Positions 47,146-59,200 of a stretch of DNA of 64,000 bases are shown here, piece after piece. The stretch is from Panicum virgatum. Taxonomy: Eukaryota; Streptophyta; Magnoliopsida; Poales; Poaceae. Under the pieces are notes generated by a model. The model made no database searches, was not told the origin of the DNA, and was given only the letters and a program-made list of their open reading frames with translations. The stretch covers positions 43,094,809 to 43,158,808 of the forward strand of contig NC_053146.1 of NCBI RefSeq assembly GCF_016808335.1. Reading direction: 5' to 3'. Within the stretch, counting starts at the first letter, position 1. Each line of letters starts with the position of its first letter. The position numbers and the translations under genes were made by a program.

Positions 47146-48130
47146 GATGCCGATCGTTTTCGTTCCAGTACCCGGGCTGTCGCCTGCCCGCTTCGAAAAC
47201 ACCCAAGGCTGCGAACCCTGGGCCTGAACAACTTCTCGTCAGCGTCCGCTGCTCCGGACAAACGTCTCAACGTCGTCCACTGCTAACTGCCGAATCTCTC
47301 GAGCACCACTTGCTTGCTTTTCTAGCACTGGCAAATTATGAAGTTATTAAAGAGGATTTTAGCCATGAACTTGCGAGTCCTAAAAAAAAGAGAAAGAACC
47401 CGATAATCTGTACGAGTTCGCACGACCGGGGTCGATGCAAGGTGTGAATCCAGGCGCCGGCCCGAGTCAAAATCGTGTCCGCGTCAGGGATTCTGGCGCA
47501 TGTGAGCGCCCCGGCAACGGTTGCCATCCATCACCCTCATCCACCAGGGAGAGGGATTCATCAGCGCCCAGTTGCCTCCTCGTCCTACTCCTACCTGTTT
47601 TTAATCGAGACCTCTGCCTGCCTGCTGTTGATGCGAGCAGGTGCAGTGCAGCGATTCGTTTTCCGCCCGTGTTCGCTGTCCGGGACCGGTGCCGCTTTGG
47701 TTTCTTGCGGTGGCCGGGGGGGCAGCCGCCGGGTCAATGCGCAACGCCGCGGATTCCTTTCTTGGCAGCTTGTCCACCCTGGCTCGTCGTGACAGCCTCT
47801 AATCATGCGCACAGCGTGGCAGATTGGCACCTCACCAGTGCTGTTTGTGTCTGTGACGCTGATCCCTGACACTGGTTAGTACTGTATTTTTCAACATTAT
47901 AAGCGTCCACATCTGCTTAATTCCTGGTCAAGACTTGTTTAACCTTAGCTCCTCTTGCTTGCTTCAGAGGATTGGACACGTCGGATAGGAAAGGCCTGTG
48001 CTTACATCAGCATACAGTGATGAAGATAAGTGCTCAAAGCAGGCTGCCTTATGTTTAAGAGGAAAGCGACTTGGACAAGAACAAAAGTTGAAGCATTCAA
48101 CCTAACGTGTATCCTTTGACCTCTAGATGA
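47146..48130. other. Intergenic sequence
   Basis: No recognisable gene or repeat. Short GC-rich open frames at 47435-47870 lack motifs. Confidence 0.35.
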
Positions 48131-48442
48131 ATCCACCTAGGATCTTAGGTGGACAGTCTAAAAAAATAAATTTTACAAATTTTCACAAAAATCAGAAACA
48201 TCCGGCCATCAATTCGACAACTCTAATTATATTAGTCATTGGATCTGTTATTTTTTCTAATAAATTACCCACATTCGTCATTATAAAAATAGATTAAAAT
48301 AACCCTCTAAACATGTATCGAAACATGTATCTAAATTACCCACCTCTGCCATTATAAAAAAATAATCTAAAGTAACCCCTAATCTACATGTAAATTACAC
48401 GCTTATGTCATTATAAAATAATATAAAATAACACCCTAAAAA

Positions 48443-48481
<39 letters not shown>

Positions 48482-48944
48482 CCAATGATAACATAATAAA
48501 AAGTTAAAATAAACCAAAAAACTAAATCAAAAATATATTATTATAATAAAATCTTAAAGCACATCAAAATAAAATTCTAGATTACTATTTCTATCATTAC
48601 TAATATATTATTTATGTTATTATTTATATAAAAATACTAACCATAATGTGTGTGTCACCGTATATTCATGTATAAGAGAAGAGATAAAAATATTAATTTT
48701 CATGTTGTTCAAATAGCTCAAACAAAGTGTTTAATTAAATACATATCAAACATATATGAATGTGTGATGTAAAGTGAGAAAAAATTGTTAGTAACTAAAT
48801 CTATCACATTTATTACAATGACATAATAATAAATATTTTTTCCAGTTCTGAATTAGAATATTTAATTGGTTAAAAATACCGAGAGATAGATAATTATTAG
48901 ATATCTCTAACTAGGCCGTGCGGGAGCACGGATTGATAGACTAG
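48131..48944 (+). mobile_element. Non-autonomous Helitron, copy 1
   Basis: The 3' end has a hairpin (CCGTGC-GGGA-GCACGG, 48916-48931), nine bases, then CTAG (48941-48944) followed by T. That is the Helitron 3' signature with insertion before T. The AT-rich body matches 60587-61310 throughout. The left part starts near a small inverted repeat CCACCTA/TAGGTGG; the exact 5' end is uncertain. No ORF. Confidence 0.78.
48445..48478. repeat. (AT)n microsatellite
   Basis: An uninterrupted TA/AT run of about 34 bases within Helitron copy 1. Confidence 0.95.
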
Positions 48945-49261
48945 TTTACCAAATACCGAACCCGTGTTAGACTGACTCCAACAACGACATGCATTTTTCG
49001 AAGGCAAATTACCGTTTGCCTCGCGTAAACAGTGATTTGCGTTTTGTTCCCGTTCCACCGGCTCCAACAGTCAACATGCAATCGCATTTCTCTCTTCCGC
49101 TCCCCCATCTCCTCTGCCGCTCTGCGCCTCGCGCTCGCGCCGCCTCCTCCGAGCACGGCCAGCGGCGAGCGGCGGACCCTCCCCGGCTCCCCTCACTGTT
49201 CCCGCCGCTGCGCCTCGCCTCCTCTCCGCGGGCGGGCCGGCTGGCAGATCCACGCCGCGCA

Positions 49262-49621
49262 CCTCCTCCTCGCCGTCGCGGTGGTCGGGGTCGAGTGCGA
49301 GGAGCGCGAGCGCGTCGACGAGGGCGAGCTCGTGTCGGCCGAGCGCCTCGTGCGCGCGGGCGCGGCGGAGGAGCGCTCGCGGGAAGCGCGGCTCGGCCTG
49401 GAGCGCGAGGGAGCACTCCTGGGCGACGGCCTCGTGGTCGACGCGGGGCGGAGCTGGAGGAGACAGAAGGCGCGGTTGCTATGGAAGACGGCGCGGTCGG
49501 GGTGGCCGAGCGGGGCGATGCGGAGCGCGATCTCGTACTCCTTGAGCGTGACTGAAACAGGCAGTTGCCCTCCTCCTTAAGCGCTTGCGCGCGTCGCAGG
49601 AGGACGCTGGCGTCCACCACC
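49262..49621 (-). pseudogene. Captured fragment of a TPR (PHOX1/CLMP1-like) gene
   Basis: The minus strand reads VVDASVLLRRAQALKEEGN, the start of a TPR domain of plant PHOX/CLMP1 proteins (TPR plus PB1, HSP co-chaperone-like). After a frame change near 49550 it continues YEIALRIAPLGHPDRAVFH and SNRAFCLLQLRP. After a second change near 49450 come AQECSLALQAEPRFPRALL, RRARAHEALGRHELALVD and LLALDPDHRDGEEE. The three blocks occur in TPR order and spacing. The PB1 domain and the rest of the gene are absent. The family assignment is from memory. Confidence 0.7.
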
Positions 49622-49934
49622 TGGTGTGGCCCCGTGCCATTCACCGCGGAGGGCGTGGTCGGAGGCGCCGTCGCCTTTGGCTTGGCAAGGCCCGCCGTCG
49701 TCGCAGGAGGAGAGGGAGGCCCGCCGCCCATCTCCACCCAAGAGGAGCGAGGAGGAGGAGCTCCTGCGCGCTGCCGGCCCGGGGAGGGGAGCCGAGCCGC
49801 AGGGAGGGGCGAGCGTCAGCGCGCGAGCCAGCACGAGGAGGGAAATGGAGCTCCGGCGGCCGCCGCCACATCCACCGCGGTCCCGCCGCGGCCGGAGGAG
49901 GAAGGCGGCGCGGAGGTGCGGCGAGGGGGCGGCT

Positions 49935-50125
49935 GGCGGCGGAGGGAGGAGGAGGGCCCGAGGCGAGGCCGGCGCCGGTGGAGAAGGGGGCCGCCGTCTG
50001 CGCGCTCGCCCGTCGCCGCAGAGGGAGGAGGTTCGTGGTTGGCGGCGGAGGGAGGATGAGGGCCTGGGGCGAGGCCGGCGCCGGTGGAGAAGGGGGCCAC
50101 CGTCCGCGCGCTCGCGCCGCGCCGC
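49935..50125. repeat. 106-bp tandem duplication in the Harbinger element
   Basis: GGCGGCGGAGGGAGGA starts at 49935 and again at 50041. Both are followed by GAGGCCGGCGCCGGTGGAG and a match to about 50125. Confidence 0.85.
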
Positions 50126-50300
50126 CACCGTCGCTGAATGCATTCGAGGAGAGAGGGGATGTATTTTTGCATCCCCTCTCTCTTCCGTGCGCAAAATGCA
50201 TCGCACGGTGCCTCTTTTGTTGGAGGTGGAACCGAGCGTGCACAGTGCCGAGCGCGAGGCAAAAAAATCGTTTTGCCTCGCGCTGTTGGGGTCAGTCTTA

Positions 50301-51688
50301 AACAGCTAATAGCATCGTTGGTTGGTATCAGCTGAGTCATGAGCTGATCAATTTGATATCAGCTCATGGCTCGTGTCTTGCCGTACTCTGGGTCTAATGA
50401 GTACCCCCAATTAGTTGCAAAAGTAGGTTCTCGTCTGTATTATTTTCCCAGCTACCTCTTGTCTCTTTTTGTCAATAGCACTTCTGCACTTGTATACAAT
50501 ATCGTCTTCCAAAAATAAACAGCAGCCCGTGGCTCCATGTCCTAATAAATCGGGGGATGGACTTGTGGTCACTGGAAATGTATATTGTCTGTACCACAGT
50601 GCCGCCAGCACATGTTTCTTTTCACAAGCAGAGGCTCTTGGGCCCCATGTGGTCACTTCTTGATTTGAGTATAACCCACCCATGACCCATGTGTTCTGCT
50701 GATACTCTCTGCTCAAAGACTCCTTTCCAGTAATGAAGGCAGTGTCCACAGATCATGGTATATGGAGTACGGTATTTCCTCTCAAATCTAAGAATAAAAT
50801 AGGGTGCCAATAGTACGTGTGCTTTTTATAGAGTAAGTAAAATGCACCAGGATGCCAACAATAGTACTTCCATCCTTTTAAGAATATTTTTAATTTTTTT
50901 CAACATTTCCTCCACAACAGAGAGCAATGCTAGTTTTTTTTTTTGCCCCCAGTCACACCTTCGCATATCTTTGCTAGAACATCAGCTCCGGAGCTTAGAC
51001 AAATAATATAACAACTCCTGGACTCCTGGTCTCGACCTGACGGCCTTCTTAGCTCATGTTTCAGGCACATCTATTGTGCCGTCAAAGACGCCCCGATTTC
51101 AATTTGGCAATGATCACCTCTCCTCACGCAATGCATGAATCTCGATCGGCCAGCCTAGCTAATTGAAGACATGGCTTGGTATATTCTCTGATGGAATCAT
51201 GACCATAGTTAGGGGCTTACTCTCCCCTGATGCTCACCCATCACCCGACGATCTTCGCGCCAACGCAAAGCCCTCGTCCAACTGACGATGCATCATCAAA
51301 CTCGCAACGGGGAGATGCAGCCATGGCCTCATGGGGCATCGCCCAGCAGAGATTCCCATAATGGCTCATCTCCTTGCGGCACACAGGTAACAGGTGGAGC
51401 GGCTCCGTCAGATTTCCGGCTGAACTGCTGGTGCCTCGCTCCTCCAGCAGCGTCTCTCATCACCGATGAGCACAAATCATTCACCCCAGTGGTGATTATG
51501 GCATGTGTTGAAACCTGATGCCAGATGAGCCCAGCAGGCAGGCAGAGGCAGAGGCACTGACCGAGCAGGAAAGGGCGGCGGCAAAGGCAAGCCCAAAAGC
51601 AGGGCTGGGGCTTTATCGCAGACCAGATGCAGGCTGAATGATATGCTTGGAAAGTTTCAGCTGTTCACACCTACATGTACACATCCTA
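50301..51688. other. Intergenic sequence
   Basis: No supported gene. Near 50320-50370 a short inverted repeat (ATGAGCTGAT, ATCAGCTCAT) is visible. The more GC-rich stretch at 51240-51600 has no motif I recognise. Confidence 0.35.
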
Positions 51689-51691
51689 TTA

Positions 51692-51934
51692 GCCCTTGTT
51701 TAGTTGCCTTTAAAATTCTAAAACTTTACAAGATTTCCCATCACATCTAATTTTTGAAGGCATGCATGAAGCATTAAATGTAGCTAAACAAAATAACTAA
51801 TTACACAGTTTGTCTGTAATTTGCGAGACAAATCTTTTGAGCCTAGTTAACCCATGATCGGATAATAATTACCAAATACAAACGAAAGTGCTACAGTACT
51901 TTGCACCCTAAAGTTTACACAACTAAACAAGGCC
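51692..51934. mobile_element. Tourist-like MITE (243 bp)
   Basis: The ends GCCCTTGTTTAGTTGCC and CAACTAAACAAGGCC are flanked by TTA (51689-51691 and 51935-51937). Confidence 0.9.
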
Positions 51935-51937
51935 TTA

Positions 51938-52617
51938 ACTTTTTTTTTCCTCCCATCGTTTCACACACATCCACAACATTATCCTCCCGGAGTGCTTGTA
52001 AATACAACTTTAATTTTATCTGTTATCCTAATACACACTGTCACCCCTAAGAATAACAAGAATCTAACAGGATATGTATATATATATAATAAAAGCTGAT
52101 ATATGTATATATGTAAAAGCTGGTGCCTCACTTTGCTCGGGAATCTTAGCGTACAATGGTAGTGAGATTGTTTTCTAATTTCTCCGACTTGTGTGCTGCA
52201 AAGACAGAGATCGTGATATCTGCTTTAGGAAATATAGGATAGAAGAGGCGAGCTGCCTGCCTGTCGACAAGGACACAAACCCTTTTCCTCGCTCCACAAT
52301 CTCTCGGCATACCCGGAAAATACGGTCTCTCTCTGTCTTAGCTTGGGTATACTTGTACGTTTTGTGCTTTGAAAAAGCCAAGAGCACTTTCAGTGATGCG
52401 CCTTATTATGGTGGTTTCGCTTTCGCAGCAATCGATCATACTCATGAGGCGGGTAAAGGACTTGGTGGGTACAAAAGGTGATGTTACAAGCATGTACACG
52501 CCGCATGAGAGCAACATGCGAGAAAAGAAGAAGGGAATTTGGGCAAGAAACATCTGGTGTAAAAGATGTGCAGGACGTTTGTCTGGTAATGTACTGGTAT
52601 GCCGTTGGTGCCAATGC
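51938..52617. other. Intergenic sequence
   Basis: No supported gene. It includes an AT-rich stretch with TATATATATAATAAAAGC near 52078. Confidence 0.35.
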
Positions 52618-52620
52618 TAA

Positions 52621-52772
52621 GGCCGTGTTTGGTTGCAGCCTGTAAAATTTTTGAAAATGCATCTTTCTATATTTGAAGTACTAAATATAGACTGATCACA
52701 AAAATAATTACAGAACCCGTCTGTAAATCGCGAGATGAATCTATATTTGGAATTTTGTAACTGAACACGGCC
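52621..52772. mobile_element. Short Tourist-like MITE (152 bp)
   Basis: The ends GGCCGTGTTTGGTTGC and GTAACTGAACACGGCC are flanked by TAA (52618-52620 and 52773-52775). Confidence 0.88.
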
Positions 52773-53092
52773 TAAGGCTTGTAGTAGTACACTGTACACT
52801 GAGTAGGTTATTACTAGAACCGTACAGGCGTACAGCATGTGGTAAGTTCAGAAGACTCGCTTTTGACATTTACGAGCTGTTCTAAGCTTTAGTAGTGTGC
52901 GTGTCTTTTGCATCCGGGCTACTGCAGTGGATTAGCTTTGAGACGATGAACTGTGACACTTGTCTAAGGAAAAAGAGTCGCCCAAATAAGTACTAGATAA
53001 CATAAAGGTCGAGATGAAGCACCATGGAAACAGTTGTGACCAAAAGTATGAACGAGAAAAAGAACTGCGCTGACCTTTCTTAGGCCATGTTT

Positions 53093-53313
53093 AGTTCCCA
53101 AAAAATTTCAAGATTCTCCGTCACATCAAATTTTTGGACGCATGCATAGAGCACTAAATGTAGTTTAAAAAATAATCAATTGCACAGTTTAGCTGTAAAT
53201 GATGAGATGAATCTTTTGAGCCTAATTAGTTCATGATTGAACACTAATTACCAAATAAAAATAAAAGTGCTATAGTAGCCGAACCCAAAAAATTTCGCGA
53301 ACTAAACACGCCC
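53093..53313. mobile_element. Tourist-like MITE (221 bp)
   Basis: The ends GGCCATGTTTAGTTCCC and GAACTAAACACGCCC are flanked by TTA (53090-53092 and 53314-53316). Confidence 0.9.
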
Positions 53314-53316
53314 TTA

Positions 53317-54996
53317 GTTTAATTTACGTCTCTCTTAATTGTTAATGCTAATGCTCTAGTCGCATTGTTTGCTCATAAACAAAACACAGGCCATCTTATC
53401 TGTTTGTTCGGTATTAAGATATTTTGGGTGCCACCAGCCACCAGAGCTATTTTCTGGTGGGATCTAGCAGAGACAACAACGCACACAGTGCTACTACGTC
53501 GTCGTCGTCGAGCCGTGCGAAGGAGATAAAAGCCAGTGTTTAAGGAGCTTAATCGGGGTGGCATGCTTACTAAAGCTAATGAAGCTGCCTAGGAAGCAGC
53601 AGGGACATGCAAGGAATTGTTTCGTCCATGTCCGTCCATGCTAAGCTGTCTGAATTGACGACATGGCAGGCGGCACTGCGCATTGAACCGAACAGACCGC
53701 ACGAAACCCCGGGTTGCATTCGGACAGCCGCTTTCCAGTTTGGTTTTGTGTTGGATGATTTATCATCGCTTCATCAGCTAGTGGCTCCATCCGCTTTACG
53801 GAAAGCGAATATTCTAAGTTCTTGGATGGCTATTTGCCTTTTGATATGGTCGTCAGGTCCTGAAATATAAACCCCAGGCATTTTTTTTCCTTAGGAAAAG
53901 GAGTGAGGTGAGATTTTTGGTTCCGGGTTTGATTTTGTTTTTCAAACATGATGAAAGGTGCCGCAGAAATGAAGGAGCTCAGCTCTAGGCCGCACCACAA
54001 TCGGACTAACTGCATTCAAACTTGCATTGCAGGAGGAACTGAAATTGCACACCAGATCCGATCGTGCAGCATGCTCCGATTAAGTTGTTGCTGAATTGCC
54101 CAATCGGACTGAGCTGTGGAATGGACCTTGTCACCCGTCGGCGTCAGGCCCTGGGTTGGGTTGGGTAGCTTTGGCTGCCTTTGGGTGGTGCTCAAGCTGT
54201 TGGCTGGTACCAAGGTCGTTGGGCATGCGCGCGGCTCGGATCCTCGAGCACGCAGGCAGGCAGCATCCACCATTTCCCTTCGCCGGCTCTTAGCTTCTCG
54301 CGTGATCCGTGCCAGTGGGGCACGACACGAGCACGAGCTGCTCATCAATCGCTGCTGCTTCGGGCGTGCTTGGTGGAGGTTGCTGGTCAGACGTGTCGTC
54401 GGCCGATCTGGTGGTGGATCGCTACGCGTGACGCAGTTGGTGCAGTGCTGGGGATTGGCATGGCTCTCTGATTATTGCTGTGCAGGGCAGGAGAAGTAGA
54501 GCAGCGGCGGCAAATGAGATGCAGGCAAATTAATGATGCTTGTTAATTAACGCCCCCTTAAATTAAGTACGGTGCCTGTACTGTACGGCCGGTCTGTGCA
54601 TCAATATCATCGTGGTCCAGGGAAATACAACAGATTGATGCTACTAGCTAGTGAGTAGTGATGCGGTGCTCGCTTCGGCTGCAAAATTTTTTAGTACCGG
54701 CTACGGTAGACGCGCGATAGGCTGATGGGTGTATGCACGTCTCACGGACGGAGAGTACACGGGGTGCAGGGAGGGTTTGGGTAGCCAACTGTATTGTGCA
54801 GCTGCAGAGCTGCTTGTGCGTACCAGAAGGGCTGTGCCAAAATTTCATTTGTGCATGTGGTCTTCGGCACATTTCTGCAATCATGCACTGCTGGTCTGCG
54901 GCTGTAACTTTTGAGGTTTTGCACCAGTACGAAGGACCCGTTTGGTTTGTAACTGCACCAGTATGAAGGCCAAGACAGGAATGGTAGCAGAACAGT
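53317..54996. other. Intergenic sequence
   Basis: No supported gene. Open frames at 54016-54500 run in several frames without a recognisable motif. Confidence 0.35.
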
Positions 54997-55004
54997 ACCC
55001 TGCG

Positions 55005-55941
55005 GCTAGGGATGGCAACGGGTACGTACCCGACGGGTAGTAGCCGCCCACACCCGTACCCGTCGAGACTAGATTTTACCCGTCGGGTTACCCGCACCAG
55101 CACACGGGTAGAAAAATAATTCCATACCCGTACCCGGCGGGTAATTTCTATCCGACGGGTAATCCGCACCCGAAAACACACCCACTATCGTCTTGCCCTA
55201 TTCCAGAGTTCTCCACCATGGCTCCGACGCGCGGCGACGGGATCTGCAAGCCGCAGTCGCGCGCGAGGCTGTGAGGCGAGTGGCGCAGGCGTGTGGCGCT
55301 TGGGGGCACCGAAGTTGGGGACGGGAGGGGGCGCCGGCCGCGGACGCAGAGAGGGAGAGATGGAGGTGGCTTGAGCGGCGACCCGTGACTCCGTGAGGCG
55401 AGGAGCGAGGCCGCGAACTGTGCTGCGCGCCTGCATCTGCGAGCCGCTTCGCTTGGGGCGCCGGAGTTGGAGAGGGGGGGGGGCGCCGGCCGAAGATGCA
55501 GAGAGGAGGAGATGGAGGCGGCTTGACTGCTTGAGCGGTGACCAGGCTTCACCAAGGTGCGGCGGCTGGCACTTGCGAGTGGAGCAGGAAGTTGCGGCGG
55601 CTGGCACTTGAGAATGGAGTAAGGGTGAGGAATAGGGTTTCAGCTGTTCATAATATATATACTAGGCTAGTTTAATTGGTCTGGGCCAAATTTATGGGTT
55701 GTATGGGCTAAATAGGTTAGGGATTTAGGCTTGTTTAGTATTTTGCCACGGGTATTTCCTACCCGCGGGTATGGGTAGTATATATCCATACCCGTACCCG
55801 CTATACCGTACCCGCTATACCCGATGAGTAAGAAATTTTGTCCAGTAACATACCCACGGGTAGAAATTTTGTTCCATACCCGTCTCCTTAGTGGGTAAAA
55901 CCCGTCGGATATTAGGTTTCGGGTACCCATTGCCATCTTGA
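55005..55941. mobile_element. hAT-like non-autonomous element with ACCCG-rich ends
   Basis: The ends GCTAGGGATGGCAACGGG and, inverted, TCAAGATGGCAATGGGTACC are flanked by ACCCTGCG (54997-55004) and ACCCTGCC (55942-55949), 7 of 8 identical. Subterminal zones are packed with TACCCG/CGGGTA in both orientations. The GC-rich middle (55190-55610) contains a diverged direct duplication (CGCTTGGGGGCACCGAAG near 55296; CGCTTGGGGCGCCGGAG near 55449). No transposase. Confidence 0.75.
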
Positions 55942-55949
55942 ACCCTGCC

Positions 55950-56256
55950 AAGTCAGACCAAACACTGACCGTTCAGTCGTTTTACAGACTTGGCGACCGA
56001 TCACCTTTCCTTTTGAAGTAATCAAAACAAGATCACCAAGAGGACTCCTTGAGAAGACTTGGGGGTGCAAAGTACCCATCGTACGGGAAACCATCGCTCC
56101 CAATTTGACGGCCAACAATGATACATCGATACATGTTACATCCGAGAGTGTTTTTGTCAGACAAGCGTTTCAGTAACTACGATAACACGTGTCCAAAACA
56201 TCAACCTATGAGCAAATTCACCAGAATTACAAAGATGGTCATTAACGATCCTGTGA
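55950..56256. other. 3' flank of EER5
   Basis: Should contain the 3' UTR of the gene ending at 56257. I cannot place a poly(A) site; no other feature seen. Confidence 0.4.
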
Positions 56257-59200
56257 CTAAACAGGCTTCCCATTCAGCTTCGGGAAGGGGTCTTGTTTGC
56301 TGAGGACAAGGACCTTACTCTTGTGAGCAAAGTAACCTTTTATGAGGTTCTTGTATATGAGGCATGCCATGATACACTCCACCTGATAGCAAAGTGAGAA
56401 ACTAGGTTAAATACGTCGCAGATAAACTGTATGCAAGATATGATAGATCGGCAAGAATCACCTCATCCACATCCATGTCGATCTCAAGCCATTTCAGAGC
56501 TTTTACCACAACGTCTAGCTTAATTTGATGTGCCTTGGCTGGTTCCTTCTGCCTCTGAATGATATGGCTGGTGGAAAAACAGCAAAGCCCGTAAGGCTTA
56601 GGTCAAAAGGTGTGAAGCAAACTAGACTTCTAGAGATGACTTCGGTTTTGCACTCACATTTTCTTAACTAGTCTCTGATAGACCTGAAGTTCAAGTTTCT
56701 CCAATACAAGGTAGACACCAGATTTCAAAAATCTTGCAAAAACAGATATCAGAGACAGTTAAAGGAGTGGAGCTGATTTAGGATAGGAACAGGTGAATTA
56801 AGAAATCTTGCAAAACAAATAAGACATCAAAGACAGCGAATGGATTGGAGCTGATTTAGCAGAGGAACAGGTGAATCAAAGAAATCTCACAAAACAAATA
56901 AGATATAATTGACAGTGAATTGATTGAAGCTAATTTAGCAGAGGAACCGGTGAATCCAAATCTCTTGCATTGCAAAACAAATAAATATCATAGACAGTGA
57001 AATGATTGAAACTAACCCAAGGAACAGCAAACAGGTAAACTTACTGGTCTTCATGCCTGTCTAAGGCTTGCCTGAGAAGCCTGAGATCCCCTCTCTTAAG
57101 TGAAGTCATAACATCTGCATACTGAAAGGCCATATTACCACTTGTAGAAATCCCACCGGGAAGCATGGGGAAATCTCCCTAGATGCATAACTATAGCACC
57201 ATAAAATACAAGTCAAACATGTTTATCGAAGAATAACAGATACGATGGAGAAGCATATTTAGCAAACGTAGTAAGTACAACCATCAAAACTGAGCTTACA
57301 AGTGTCAGCTTAAACAATAGTAGCTGTTCATGAGAAGACCAGAAAGATTAGCAAGGGAATTCAAAATAGCAGTCACTAGCAAAACAATCGCTGGAGGTCA
57401 TTACCAAAACAACTTATTTCCCCTTTCAGAACTTGGCATGTTTACCTCTGAAGTCGGTTACTGGTCATGTTTTTAATATGTTTATCATTATGGCAATTCA
57501 TTGAAAAGCAGGGCTCATCTTTGGTGAATGAAAAGACAGTGTGTATTTTATAACCAGCCTGACTCACCAACCATGGTTTCACAGGCTGCTGTAAATAAGG
57601 TTGAGTGGTCAGGGCCTCCATACTAAACTCAAAATCAGTAGCCATATCAACTCACCTAGAAGCTGTTATTGTATAATTTGTGTAAAATGAGGCCATTATG
57701 TGGCCTAGCTGCTGATTACATGGCAGCAGATAGGGCCACATATTCCGTGTGTATGACAGGGTATATGGCCTGGGACACCCGTGTTCGGAACAGTGGAGAC
57801 AACAGTAGACAAAAGGAAAAGGGCATGTTCCAAAATGCATGTAGTAGGTCTCACAGGGCTTAGGTGTACTGTAGGATCCTTTCTTCACAACCCTTGTTTT
57901 AAACAGGGTAAACTTGATAAGAAAAGTTGTATCCTTCAGATTAAGAATCAACAAATGTAAAATTCTTTTAAATGTAACCAATATGTGGCGAAACTATTCT
58001 GTATTTCTGTTATATGTCAAATACAAATTTTCAGTCCCCACTGAATCCTCCTATCTACTCATTGCAAAACCAGCTTTATACATCAAGAATGGAACATGGT
58101 GACCCTTTCAAGCAAACTAAATGTGTCGTCACTTGTAAATGTCTTAATGTAACAAAGCAGTGACTACACTGTTGCTGAAGTAACATGAGAAAAAAACAGC
58201 CTCATGTCATTTTGTAGTTGAAAAAGGTGGATGGTTCAATTCTAATGGATATATCACATGCTACAATTGCATCCAACTTAAGCAATAACCCGTGAATAGA
58301 AGTAAACATACCTCAAGCAGATTGTATCTCTCCAGGAGGGTCCTTTTTGGCAGTACACCTAGTGAAAGCTTTACGGGGATAAGAAACTTCAAAATTCTCC
58401 TAAAAATAGAACACAGATTTTTTAGTCCCAACACACGGGTATGCCATAAATCACATGCTACACAAACCCCATGCAATATAAGTACCTCAAATTTGACTCG
58501 CTTTGAGGATTGCAATGCATCAAAGCATAAGTTAGCTTCTGATCTGCCTGATTTAATGAAACAAAAACTTGTGTTAGCAATTTTGCTATTTTGTTGGTGA
58601 AATCATCTTTATAAACATGAAAATGTTTAAGCGTGCTAGAGAGAGGGAGTGCTAGAGGGTGAGAGGGAGAGCTTACGACAAGAAAGTTCTCATTGAATAC
58701 TTCCAAGCGCCCAGTGTAAGTGACCTGTACCATCACAAGTGACAAAACAAATGCCAATGTAACTGATTAAGTCTCTGAGAGGGAACAATGGCCTAAACTA
58801 TGCCTATTTTACCTTGTCTTTCACTGGAAAATCTTCAAAATCGAAATTCCTGGCAGTTTCGATACTTCTTATGACACTACGACAAAGGTTTACTGTTCCA
58901 AGCTGCATAATTTCATCATCAGCTCCAAGTCCTTGTTAACATAAAATATATTACTGATGAACTAGTGTACATGCTACAGTTAACTATTCATCGAACATAA
59001 TGTCATCACTGCATATTGTATGTATTGCATTTTGTTCAAAGTTCAATTAGTAAATCCAGTAACACAAGTTACAGAGAGATGAACAAAAATTTACAAGGAA
59101 AACAACCCTACCCTGAAGTAAATTTTGAATAGCTGGCAGGTAACATAGAGTGCTCCAATGCGCTTAGGTCCTTTCACCTGAAATATTGGACAGAAAACAG

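Larger units (their letters stand above)
48970..50297 (-). mobile_element. PIF/Harbinger-type element carrying a host gene fragment
   Basis: The termini GACTGACTCCAACAACG and, inverted, GACTGACCCCAACAGCG are flanked by TTA on both sides (48967-48969 and 50298-50300), the PIF/Harbinger signature. It is 1328 bp with no transposase, so it depends on one supplied elsewhere. The interior is GC-rich and contains part of a TPR protein gene (49262-49621) plus a 106-bp tandem duplication. Long open frames on both strands across it reflect base composition. Confidence 0.82.

Noticed and set aside
49577..50309. Open frames of 160-240 codons on both strands in the Harbinger element
   Set aside because: Arg/Gly/Pro-rich in every frame and crossing a tandem duplication; only the TPR fragment at 49262-49621 has recognisable content.
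50320..50370. Inverted repeat ATGAGCTGAT/ATCAGCTCAT as a small-RNA precursor
   Set aside because: Stem too short for a plant miRNA precursor and no known mature sequence recognised.
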